Source of the DNA: an uncultured Treponema sp.
Lineage (GTDB): Bacteria > Spirochaetota > Spirochaetia > Treponematales > Treponemataceae
DNA length: 5,203 nucleotides
Assembly: GCA_946538875.1 (NCBI GenBank)
Contig: CAMNHD010000138.1
Coordinates: 1 to 5,203, forward strand
Reading direction: 5' to 3'
The notes beneath the pieces are model-generated. The model had not been told where the DNA came from. It saw only the letters and a list, made by a program, of their open reading frames with translations, and made no database searches. Shown here piece after piece: positions 1-5,203 of the stretch. How positions within the stretch are numbered: position 1 is the first letter of the stretch; every line of letters begins with the position of its first letter. A program made the translations under genes and the position numbers.

Positions 1-1164
1 TACTGCATCCAGTTTTTCGTTGGTCTTTTCCTTGACAAAAATCTGTGAAGGCTGAACGTCAAGGGTCTTTGCAATTGACTTTATGACTTCCTCTCTCCAC
101 GGAAGAAATTTAGGCTTTTCAAATTCAACAACACAGTCCATGTTGACGAGTGACCAGCCTTCCTGTTTTACATCCACCCACACTTTGGAAAGAAGCATTT
201 TTGAGTCGGCGTCCTTCCATTGTGAATCTTCCGGCGGAAAATAAGAACCTATGTCTCCCAATGCGCTGGCTCCAAGAAGTGCGTCTGTAATTGCGTGTAA
301 AAGCACGTCTCCGTCTGAATGTGCCTCTTCTCCCTTGGCTGCTGGAATCTTGACACCGCCAAGCATAAAATCCCTGCCGTGTACCAGTTTGTGCAGGTCT
401 GTGCCGAACCCAATGCGGATCATTTTTTTGTGCCCTTCTGATTTTTGTGCCTGTATGTCACTTTTATATGTGATTTTCTTGTTGGAGACTTCACCCTCAA
501 CCGTGTGAACTTTTTTTGCTCCGGTAAGTTCAGGAAAGGCATCGTAAAGTTCGCTGTCGTCTGTGTATTCTGTTGCCGACTCCGAGGCTTTTCTGTGGCA
601 TAGAAGTATTTCGCCTAGAATAAAGCCCTGTGGTGTCTGTACGGCACCTATGTTCCTGCGGATAAGATGCTCTCTGATTGTACCGTCTGCCGAGAGCAGT
701 TTCTGGGTGTCCACTGCGGGTATGACAGGTACGGCGGCTCCACATTCCTGCGCTTTGTCCAGAACTCTCTTGATTAGTTGGGGAGATGCATAAGGACGGG
801 CCGCATCGTGAATCAACACAATGCCTTTCTGATTGGAATCATCTGTTTCCGTGGCAAGGAATTCCAGGGCTTTGTGGACAGATTCCTGCCTGCTTGAGCC
901 GCCCTTTACAAAAAAAACAGGAGTCTGCCCAAGCAGTGCTTTTGTTCTGCCTCCCGCAAAAAGGGCAGCGCTGATTGTCCTGGTGTCTGCATCGGTGGAA
1001 TTCTGCGGTGTAGTGATTATAATTCGATCAAAGCGGGCGGCGGTTAGAAAATTCTCCGCCGCCTGTGAAAGCACCGTCCCGCCTTGTAAAGGAAGAAGTT
1101 CTTTTTTTTTACCGCCGCCCATTCTTGTGGAAGAACCAGCGGCCAACAGAATCAGATAAGTCAT
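1..1164 (-). CDS. ispDF: Bifunctional IspD/IspF (MEP cytidylyltransferase / MECDP synthase), 3' end off the window
   Basis: A fused enzyme for two steps of the cytoplasmic MEP isoprenoid pathway. The N-terminal IspD half (about residues 1-230) joins CTP and methylerythritol 4-phosphate. The C-terminal IspF half (from about residue 248) forms the cyclic 2,4-diphosphate. I translated 388 codons with no stop before position 1. IspD marks are the nucleotide loop LLAAGSSTRMGGGKKKELLP (R14 and K21 match the catalytic Arg and Lys), HDAARP (119-124) and AVQTPQGF. IspF marks are the Asp-X-His metal ligands D256 and H258, then HSDGDVLLH with the third ligand H290, then GDIGSYFPPED. The visible end, EKTNEKLDAV, implies that only some 15-20 residues lie outside. 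The ATG at 1164 is 9 nt after the carD stop and has no good Shine-Dalgarno sequence, so translation is probably coupled. The enzyme between these two steps (IspE) is not in this window. Confidence 0.95.
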   Translation of the reverse strand, partial: MTYLILLAAGSSTRMGGGKKKELLPLQGGTVLSQAAENFLTAARFDRIIITTPQNSTDADTRTISAALFAGGRTKALLGQTPVFFVKGGSSRQESVHKALEFLATETDDSNQKGIVLIHDAARPYASPQLIKRVLDKAQECGAAVPVIPAVDTQKLLSADGTIREHLIRRNIGAVQTPQGFILGEILLCHRKASESATEYTDDSELYDAFPELTGAKKVHTVEGEVSNKKITYKSDIQAQKSEGHKKMIRIGFGTDLHKLVHGRDFMLGGVKIPAAKGEEAHSDGDVLLHAITDALLGASALGDIGSYFPPEDSQWKDADSKMLLSKVWVDVKQEGWSLVNMDCVVEFEKPKFLPWREEVIKSIAKTLDVQPSQIFVKEKTNEKLDAV

Positions 1165-1173
1165 GGTCAAAGA

Positions 1174-1839
1174 CTATTCGTCGTCGTCTCCGTCGTCCAT
1201 GTCACCGTCATCATCATCTTCATCGTCTGAATCATCTCCAGAGTCTGAATCTTTTTCTTCATCATCAAGCTCGTCTGCGAACTCATCCTCTTCCTCGTCT
1301 TCATCATCAGGATTGAGGGATTTCTTTTCAGTGCGCAGTCCAAGTGGTTCAAGCTTGGCGTGGAGCATTGCCTCCACTTCTTTAAGGCTTATACCCATTG
1401 CCTCGGCGATTTCGTCTTCCAGAAGACGCTTTGCGTTATCAAAGAGCTTGCGTTCCTGGATAGGCAGTTCCTTAACCTTGGAACGATGGTATGAACCGCG
1501 CACGATTGACACGATGTCCTCGATTGTGCCTTTTTTAAGAAGGTCAAGGTTTGTCTGGTAACGGAGCTTCCAATCCGATGTTGCAGGCTCAAAGTTTTCG
1601 CTTATCATTTCAAGCGCCTTCTGAGCATGTTCGGCAGAGACGATTGCCCTTATGCCAAGCCCCTGTACCTTGGATACGGGAACCATGACATACATGTCCG
1701 ACACTTCCAGATAAATCCGGTAGTAGTACACATCTTCGCCCTGAAATTCTTTCTTGAAGATTTCAGTAATTTTACCAACACCCTGACTTGGGTATACAAT
1801 TTTTTGGTTTACAGAAAAGTCTGTCTTAGGTTTAGCCAT
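1174..1839 (-). CDS. carD: CarD/CdnL-family RNA polymerase-binding transcription regulator with acidic C-terminal tail
   Basis: A 221-residue CarD-family protein. The family binds the RNA polymerase beta subunit and stabilises open promoter complexes. Residues about 7-65 (FSVNQKIVYPSQGVGKITEI onward) match the Tudor-like polymerase-interaction domain. Residues about 70-165 form the helical DNA-binding domain; W90 in SDWKLRYQTNL matches the conserved Trp that wedges at the upstream edge of the -10 element in mycobacterial CarD. Residues 178-221 are an added tail with 33 Asp/Glu among 44 residues and a single Lys, making the protein longer than the roughly 160-residue mycobacterial form. The ATG at 1839 is the only sensible start, because the family core begins a few residues later. 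No Shine-Dalgarno sequence precedes it, and a consensus -10 ends 6 nt upstream. The Borrelia homologue is known as LtpA. The gene is followed after 9 nt by ispDF. Confidence 0.93.
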   Translation of the reverse strand: MAKPKTDFSVNQKIVYPSQGVGKITEIFKKEFQGEDVYYYRIYLEVSDMYVMVPVSKVQGLGIRAIVSAEHAQKALEMISENFEPATSDWKLRYQTNLDLLKKGTIEDIVSIVRGSYHRSKVKELPIQERKLFDNAKRLLEDEIAEAMGISLKEVEAMLHAKLEPLGLRTEKKSLNPDDEDEEEDEFADELDDEEKDSDSGDDSDDEDDDDGDMDDGDDDE

Positions 1840-1845
1840 AATTGA

Positions 1846-1874
1846 ATTATATCATAAAAAAATAAAAATTTCAA
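1846..1874 (-). promoter_or_regulatory. Near-consensus sigma-70 promoter of carD-ispDF (extended -10)
   Basis: On the minus strand, TTGAAA (1874-1869) is followed by a 17-nt spacer and TATAAT (1851-1846). A TG dinucleotide at 1854-1853 gives an extended -10. Counting the usual distance, +1 falls at about 1839, the first base of the carD ATG. The spacer is T-rich. The -35 hexamer lies inside a 12-nt palindrome. This is a prediction from sequence only. Confidence 0.75.
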
Positions 1875-1880
1875 TTGAAA
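1869..1880. repeat. 12-nt perfect palindrome TTTCAATTGAAA over the carD -35 element
   Basis: The sequence reads the same on both strands and contains the whole TTGAAA hexamer of the carD promoter. It could be an operator half-site pair, but AT-rich DNA gives such palindromes by chance. No regulator can be named. Confidence 0.35.
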
Positions 1881-1900
1881 ATTCTGCATGGAAATCAATT

Positions 1901-1929
1901 TTGACAAAATGCAGACACTTTGGCATTAT
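1901..1929 (+). promoter_or_regulatory. Candidate plus-strand sigma-70 promoter pointing into the 3' end of the neighbouring gene
   Basis: On the plus strand, a perfect TTGACA (1901-1906) is followed by a 17-nt spacer and CATTAT (1924-1929), with TG at 1921-1922 in the extended -10 position. The predicted start is about 1936. A transcript would run antisense to the gene ending at 1988. It diverges from the carD promoter. A minus-strand TATAAT (1930-1925) sits on almost the same bases, so the -10 could serve both directions, although the minus-strand reading has no good -35. Unproven. Confidence 0.4.
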
Positions 1930-1942
1930 ATCTAAGAAATTT

Positions 1943-1956
1943 ATTTTCATGAAAAT
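1943..1956. repeat. 14-nt perfect palindrome ATTTTCATGAAAAT
   Basis: A self-complementary 14-mer in the intergenic gap. It resembles the palindrome at 1869-1880: on the minus strand both are preceded by GAATTTTCA-type sequence. Possibly two related protein-binding sites, but AT-rich chance similarity is a fair alternative. Confidence 0.3.
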
Positions 1957-1966
1957 TCAGTGCGTG

Positions 1967-1989
1967 GAAACTTTAAACAAGAAAGTTTC
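1967..1989 (-). repeat. 8-bp inverted repeat (hairpin) at the stop codon of the radical-SAM-like gene
   Basis: GAAACTTT and AAAGTTTC are separated by 7 nt and overlap the TGA stop (1990-1988). The stem is perfect but AT-rich and is not followed by a U-run on the minus strand, so it is not a convincing intrinsic terminator. It might slow RNase or polymerase at the operon end. Confidence 0.35.
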
Positions 1990-2989
1990 AGCCGATTATA
2001 CGGTAGTCCGGTGCGTCATCTGCGGCAAAGATTTTAACCCTGCACGGCTCCATGGTGACCTGCTCGCAGAAAGAGTTCAAGTCCATCGAAAGAGGGGAGA
2101 GCAGATCGTCTGGGTTGTAAGAAGTTTCTATGACAGATTCTGTGCCGTCTGAGACAAGCCTGCTGAATGCTCCGTTGATTGTGACAAGGTCGTTTACTGC
2201 CGCCGAAAGATGCTCAAGATGTTTTTCCTGGTATTTCTGCGTCAGAAAAAGAAGCTGCATCTTTTCCAGCTCTATATGTGGTGTGGTCTCGGGGTTGAAG
2301 TCTGTGATGAATGAACAGTTGTTGCACTGCTGCCATTCGTCAAAGTCCGCAAAGAATGTGCTTGCCGTAATCTTGAGCGCATGCAGCACCGTGTTGAACC
2401 AAGGGACAGCACGGCCTTCAGAATAGAATGTCTTGCACGCAAAGGCAATGCCCATGGAAAAGTCTATGTCCTTGGATGAAAATACTGCGGAATTCTTTGC
2501 AATGGGCCTTTCTTTTTCATGACTTAGCTGTGCAAAGTCAATGTGATTGGGGTAGAGGCTTACGGCAAAGTCAAGGCGTTCCCGGAATGCGCGGAAAGTG
2601 TCGCCCTTTTGGATAGCCCAGTTCATGTCGAAACCGAAGACGATTCCCGCATTGTTCAGAAGTGCAATCTTTGAGGCAAAACGTTTTTTGTCAAAGAGAA
2701 GCGTGCCGTTTTTCTCAGTTCCGCAAAGCGGGATTTCAAGCGAGCAGTAGATGTCCTGGAGTTGAGAGACAAGCGCCTGGTCAATTACGTTCACATCAAT
2801 CTGAAGCATAAGGAACAGATCCGGGCAGTGCTTTTTTACAGCCTTAAGCACCTTTATAAGACCGTCATGGTCTTTTGCAAGCGCCGGGTCATGCAGGGAA
2901 AATTCCGTAACCCCACGCTCCGCAAAAGTGGGCAGCTGTTCCAAAAGCGAGCCGGTGGAAATGTCTATCTGTTCCGTGTTCTGCTTCAT
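1988..2989 (-). CDS. Radical-SAM-like barrel protein lacking the CxxxCxxC motif; function unknown
   Basis: A 333-residue protein with no signal peptide or membrane segment that I can see. Its order of elements follows a radical-SAM barrel, close in feel to B12-binding radical-SAM proteins. There is a first strand (IDISTG, 8-13), then GVTEFSLHDPALAKD (26-40). LEIPLCGTE (84-92) stands where the substrate-side strand lies, followed by FDKKRFASKIALLNNAGIVF (99-118), GDTFRAFRERLDFAVSLYP (129-147) and HIDFAQL. Where the CxxxCxxC loop should follow IDISTG the chain goes straight into the next helix, so no canonical 4Fe-4S site exists. A CNNC pair (222-225) follows a conserved-looking FYSEGRAVPWF (188-198). 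The ATG at 2989 is 4 nt past the asnA stop. A TTG at 3031, with AGGA 5 nt upstream, would add 14 residues and overlap asnA. The fold call is from recalled family pattern, and the catalytic role, if any, is unknown. Confidence 0.72.
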   Translation of the reverse strand: MKQNTEQIDISTGSLLEQLPTFAERGVTEFSLHDPALAKDHDGLIKVLKAVKKHCPDLFLMLQIDVNVIDQALVSQLQDIYCSLEIPLCGTEKNGTLLFDKKRFASKIALLNNAGIVFGFDMNWAIQKGDTFRAFRERLDFAVSLYPNHIDFAQLSHEKERPIAKNSAVFSSKDIDFSMGIAFACKTFYSEGRAVPWFNTVLHALKITASTFFADFDEWQQCNNCSFITDFNPETTPHIELEKMQLLFLTQKYQEKHLEHLSAAVNDLVTINGAFSRLVSDGTESVIETSYNPDDLLSPLSMDLNSFCEQVTMEPCRVKIFAADDAPDYRIIG

Positions 2990-2993
2990 AAGA

Positions 2994-4031
2994 TTACAGA
3001 ATGTTGATTCCTGCCTGTGTGCATTTTTCAACCATGTCCTTTGGCCAGGTGCTCACCTGGATTTCTCCGATGTGGGCCTTGCGCAGGAAGTACATGCAGA
3101 GGCGTGATTGTCCAATGCCACCGCCAAGAGTCTGGCTGAGTGAGCCTGAAAGAAGCTTTGCGTGGAAGTCAAGCTTTGCGCGTTCAGGGCAACCGCGTTC
3201 TTCCAGCTGTGCCTTAAGGGATTCAGGACTTACGCGGATTCCCATGCTGGAAAGTTCCATTGCGTTCTGGAGAACAGGGTTCCAGACCATAAGGTCTCCG
3301 TTGAGTCCCCTGTGACCGTCTCCGCTTTCGGTAATCCAGTCATCATAGTCAGGAGCGCGTCCGTCGTGGATTGAGCCGTCAGGAAGTTTTCCTCCGATGC
3401 CAATCAGGAAGATGGCGCCATATTTTTTGCAGGCTTCGTATTCACGTTCCTTTGGAGTTTTTCCCGGGAATTCGCGCTGCAGGTCGTCAGCATAGATGAA
3501 TGTGATTTTTTCAGGAAGACATGGCTTGATGTCTTCGTAGCGGTCGTAGATGTAGAACTCAGTCTGCTTGAGTGTATTGTAAAGCTTTTCCACGATTGTC
3601 TTGAGGTACATGATGGTGCGGTCTTCGGGATTGATTCTCATTTCCCAGTCCCACTGATCCACATACAGGGAGTGCAGGTTGTCCAGTTCCTCGTCAGCGC
3701 GGATTGCATTCATGTCAGTGTAGATTCCAAAGCCCGGTGCAAGTCCCAGCTCAGTCACCTTGAGACGCTTCCACTTGGCGAGTGAGTGAACAATCTCCAT
3801 GCGGGTGTCGCCCATGTCCTTTACCGGGAAACTGACTGCACGCTCCACTCCGTTAAGGTCATCGTTTATACCGGTACCTGACTGTACAAACAGCGGCGCG
3901 GTTACGCGGGTAAGGTTCAACTGGGTGGAAAGTGAAAGCTGGAAAAAGTTCTTGACCAGAACAATCGCGTTTTCTGTTTCCTTTTCGTTCAACAAAGGCT
4001 TGTAGCCTGCTGGAATCTGCAACTGGGACAT
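2994..4031 (-). CDS. asnA: Aspartate--ammonia ligase (asparagine synthetase A)
   Basis: Makes asparagine in the cytoplasm from aspartate, ammonia and ATP, releasing AMP and PPi. It uses a class II aminoacyl-tRNA-synthetase-like fold and does not use glutamine. The 345 residues fit the family (about 330 in E. coli). Signature segments appear in order: NDDLNGVERAV (57-67), SLAKWKR (83-89), YTDMNAIRADE (104-114), HSLYVDQWDWE (120-130), DGRAPDYDDW (223-232), NGDLMVWNPVLQNAMELSSM (244-263) and GGGIGQSRLCM (303-313), where R310 is the class II motif 3 arginine. The start at 4031 has a strong AGGAG (4043-4039) spaced 7 nt from the ATG. The galT stop is 16 nt upstream and the next gene begins 4 nt downstream, so it sits mid-operon. 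All key residues appear intact. Confidence 0.97.
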   Translation of the reverse strand: MSQLQIPAGYKPLLNEKETENAIVLVKNFFQLSLSTQLNLTRVTAPLFVQSGTGINDDLNGVERAVSFPVKDMGDTRMEIVHSLAKWKRLKVTELGLAPGFGIYTDMNAIRADEELDNLHSLYVDQWDWEMRINPEDRTIMYLKTIVEKLYNTLKQTEFYIYDRYEDIKPCLPEKITFIYADDLQREFPGKTPKEREYEACKKYGAIFLIGIGGKLPDGSIHDGRAPDYDDWITESGDGHRGLNGDLMVWNPVLQNAMELSSMGIRVSPESLKAQLEERGCPERAKLDFHAKLLSGSLSQTLGGGIGQSRLCMYFLRKAHIGEIQVSTWPKDMVEKCTQAGINIL

Positions 4032-4038
4032 TTTTCTG

Positions 4039-4043
4039 CTCCT
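4039..4043 (-). promoter_or_regulatory. Ribosome binding site of asnA (AGGAG)
   Basis: AGGAG lies in the 16-nt gap between the galT stop and the asnA ATG, with a 7-nt spacer. It is the clearest Shine-Dalgarno sequence in the window, in contrast to carD and ispDF, which have none. Confidence 0.8.
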
Positions 4044-4047
4044 GGAA

Positions 4048-5203
4048 TTAAATGGATTTTATAAACCGCATAAAGGCATCCCTGCCCTCAGCGTTGTGTT
4101 TGTATACACCTGCGTCTTCAAGAACGCGGGCGAATACTTTGCCGACTTCGTCCCTAAGGATCTGGTCGACATTGGAAGAGTCGATTTTCTGATAGGCAGG
4201 AACAAAGCCCTTTACCCAGTCAGCGTGTTTTGCCAGGACGGGGTCTGCGGAGATGTCTTTGTTTTCCACAATGGCCTTTCCCAGCTCCGCAAGTTCTGCC
4301 TTGAGCCTTGAAGGAAGAACGGCAAGTCCCATGACTTCTATAAGACCGATGTTTTCCTTTTTGATGTGGTGGAGTTCTGCATGCGGATGGAACACACCAA
4401 GCGGATGTTCCTCAGTGGTGATGTTGTTGCGGAGAACAAGGTCAAGCTCAAAGTTTCCGTCCCTCATGCGTGCTATAGGAGTGATTGTGTTGTGAGCTTC
4501 GCCGTCTGTCTCTGCAAAGATAAAGGCTTTCTTGTCTGTGTAGCCCCTCCACTTGTCAAGAATCCTTGAGGCAAGTTCCACGATTTTGTCGGACTCCTTA
4601 CCGTTCAGACGGATGACACTCATCGGCCAGTTTACAATGCCGGCGCTTACTGATTCAAATCCTGCAACAGTAAAACTCTTTTCTACAGGAGCCTTTGCCA
4701 TTGCAAATTCGTAGTTACCGCCCTGGTAATGGTTGTGTGTGAGAATTGAGCCACCTACAATCGGAAGATCGGCATTGCTGCCGATTACGTAATGCGGGAA
4801 CTGCTTGATAAAGTCAAAGAGAGTCACGAAGGTGTCGCGGCTGATTTTCATAGGGGTGTGCTCGTAGCTGAACACAATGCAGTGTTCGTTGTAGTACACG
4901 TAAGGTGAATACTGAAGCCCCCATGTCTTTCCTCCCAGCTGGATAGGAATGATGCGGTGGGTCTGGCGGGCGGCATGGTTGACGCGTCCTGCATATCCCA
5001 CGTTTTCCTTGCACAGAAGGCATGAAGGGTAACCGCTCTGCTTTGCGTTGCGGGCAGCGGCGATTGCCTTGGGATCCTTTTCCGGTTTGGAAAGGTTTAT
5101 TGTTATGTCAATGTCGCCGTATTCGGTAGGAGTCTTCCACTTGAGGTCCTTGCACACGCGGTAACGGCGGATGTAGTCTGTATCCTGACTGCATTTATAG
5201 TAC
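4048..5203 (-). CDS. galT: Galactose-1-phosphate uridylyltransferase, type II (GalT2), 5' end off the window
   Basis: Leloir-pathway enzyme exchanging UMP between UDP-glucose and galactose 1-phosphate. The frame stays open through the right edge. The visible part is 384 codons plus TAA (4050-4048), while type II enzymes are near 490-510 residues, so roughly 100-120 N-terminal residues lie outside. The GTG at 5157 is not the true start: the codons before it read DTDYIRRYR, a family-like stretch. Numbering from that GTG, marks are WKTPTEYGDIDITINLSKPE (7-26), CLLCKENVGY (46-55), VYYNEHCIVFSYEHTPMKIS (87-106) and GGSILTHNHYQGG (135-147). The last is the type II counterpart of the His-X-His nucleophile motif of type I enzymes. 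HPHAELHHIKKENIGLIEVM lies near the C-terminal third. It is the first visible gene of the galT-asnA run; its promoter is outside. Confidence 0.95.
   Translation of the reverse strand, partial: YYKCSQDTDYIRRYRVCKDLKWKTPTEYGDIDITINLSKPEKDPKAIAAARNAKQSGYPSCLLCKENVGYAGRVNHAARQTHRIIPIQLGGKTWGLQYSPYVYYNEHCIVFSYEHTPMKISRDTFVTLFDFIKQFPHYVIGSNADLPIVGGSILTHNHYQGGNYEFAMAKAPVEKSFTVAGFESVSAGIVNWPMSVIRLNGKESDKIVELASRILDKWRGYTDKKAFIFAETDGEAHNTITPIARMRDGNFELDLVLRNNITTEEHPLGVFHPHAELHHIKKENIGLIEVMGLAVLPSRLKAELAELGKAIVENKDISADPVLAKHADWVKGFVPAYQKIDSSNVDQILRDEVGKVFARVLEDAGVYKHNAEGRDAFMRFIKSI

Noticed and set aside
251..1159. Several plus-strand frames of 60-110 codons opposite ispDF.
   Set aside because: The minus-strand frame encodes a complete and recognisable IspD-IspF protein throughout. 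The plus-strand frames are shadows without recognisable domains.
1188..1191. GGAG on the minus strand as the ribosome binding site of ispDF.
   Set aside because: It lies 23 nt from the ATG, too far for normal use. Coupling to carD translation is more likely.
1177..1310. Short repeated trinucleotides as a CRISPR-like or tandem repeat array.
   Set aside because: The repeats are in-frame Asp/Glu codons of carD, with no spacer-repeat pattern.
1163..1561. Serine-rich 132-codon plus-strand frame.
   Set aside because: It is the antisense reading of the GAC/GAT-rich acidic tail and body of carD. The serine runs are a by-product of that repeat.
1967..1989. Hairpin as a rho-independent terminator for the galT-asnA operon.
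   Set aside because: The stem is AT-rich and no T-run follows on the minus strand. Kept only as an inverted repeat.
1901..2152. Plus-strand reading frame containing RCVICGKDFNPARLHGD, which looks like a zinc-ribbon fragment, downstream of the candidate plus-strand promoter.
   Set aside because: Only one CxxC pair is present, there is no ribosome binding site, and it lies antisense to a well-supported gene. Most likely a chance frame.
5155..5157. GTG as the start of galT.
   Set aside because: The frame continues upstream to the window edge with family-like sequence (DTDYIRRYR), so the GTG is an internal valine codon.

Overview
The window reads as a chromosomal housekeeping segment of a spirochaete, most likely a gut- or oral-type Treponema. 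The evidence is a fused IspD-IspF enzyme next to a CarD-family regulator with a long acidic tail, a type II (Firmicutes-like) GalT and an AsnA-type asparagine synthetase. The genus is inferred from gene content and protein character, not from any rRNA marker. All five genes lie on the minus strand, so transcription runs from right to left. I see no insertion sequence, phage gene, CRISPR array, tRNA or rRNA.

Right half (about 1988-5203): a tightly packed run of galT (its 5' end is cut by the window edge), asnA, and a 333-residue protein that looks like a radical-SAM barrel without the CxxxCxxC cluster motif. The gaps are 16 nt and 4 nt, so the three are probably one operon. galT serves the Leloir pathway and asnA makes asparagine from aspartate and ammonia. 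The third gene has no function I can assign and is the least explained gene here.

Middle (1840-1987): the only real intergenic gap, 148 bp and very AT-rich. It holds a near-consensus sigma-70 promoter for carD (TTGAAA, 17 nt, TATAAT with an upstream TG). Its predicted start point falls on the A of the carD ATG, which implies a leaderless mRNA. The gap also holds a plausible opposing promoter on the plus strand, two short palindromes and a small hairpin at the stop codon of the gene before it.

Left half (1-1839): carD (RNA polymerase-binding regulator) followed after 9 nt by ispDF (MEP isoprenoid pathway, two steps on one chain), probably co-transcribed. ispDF runs off the left edge just short of its expected C-terminus. 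Nothing in the window amounts to a clear new multi-gene system. The points most worth a second look are the cluster-less radical-SAM-like protein, the predicted leaderless carD transcript with its acidic-tailed product, and the possible antisense promoter.
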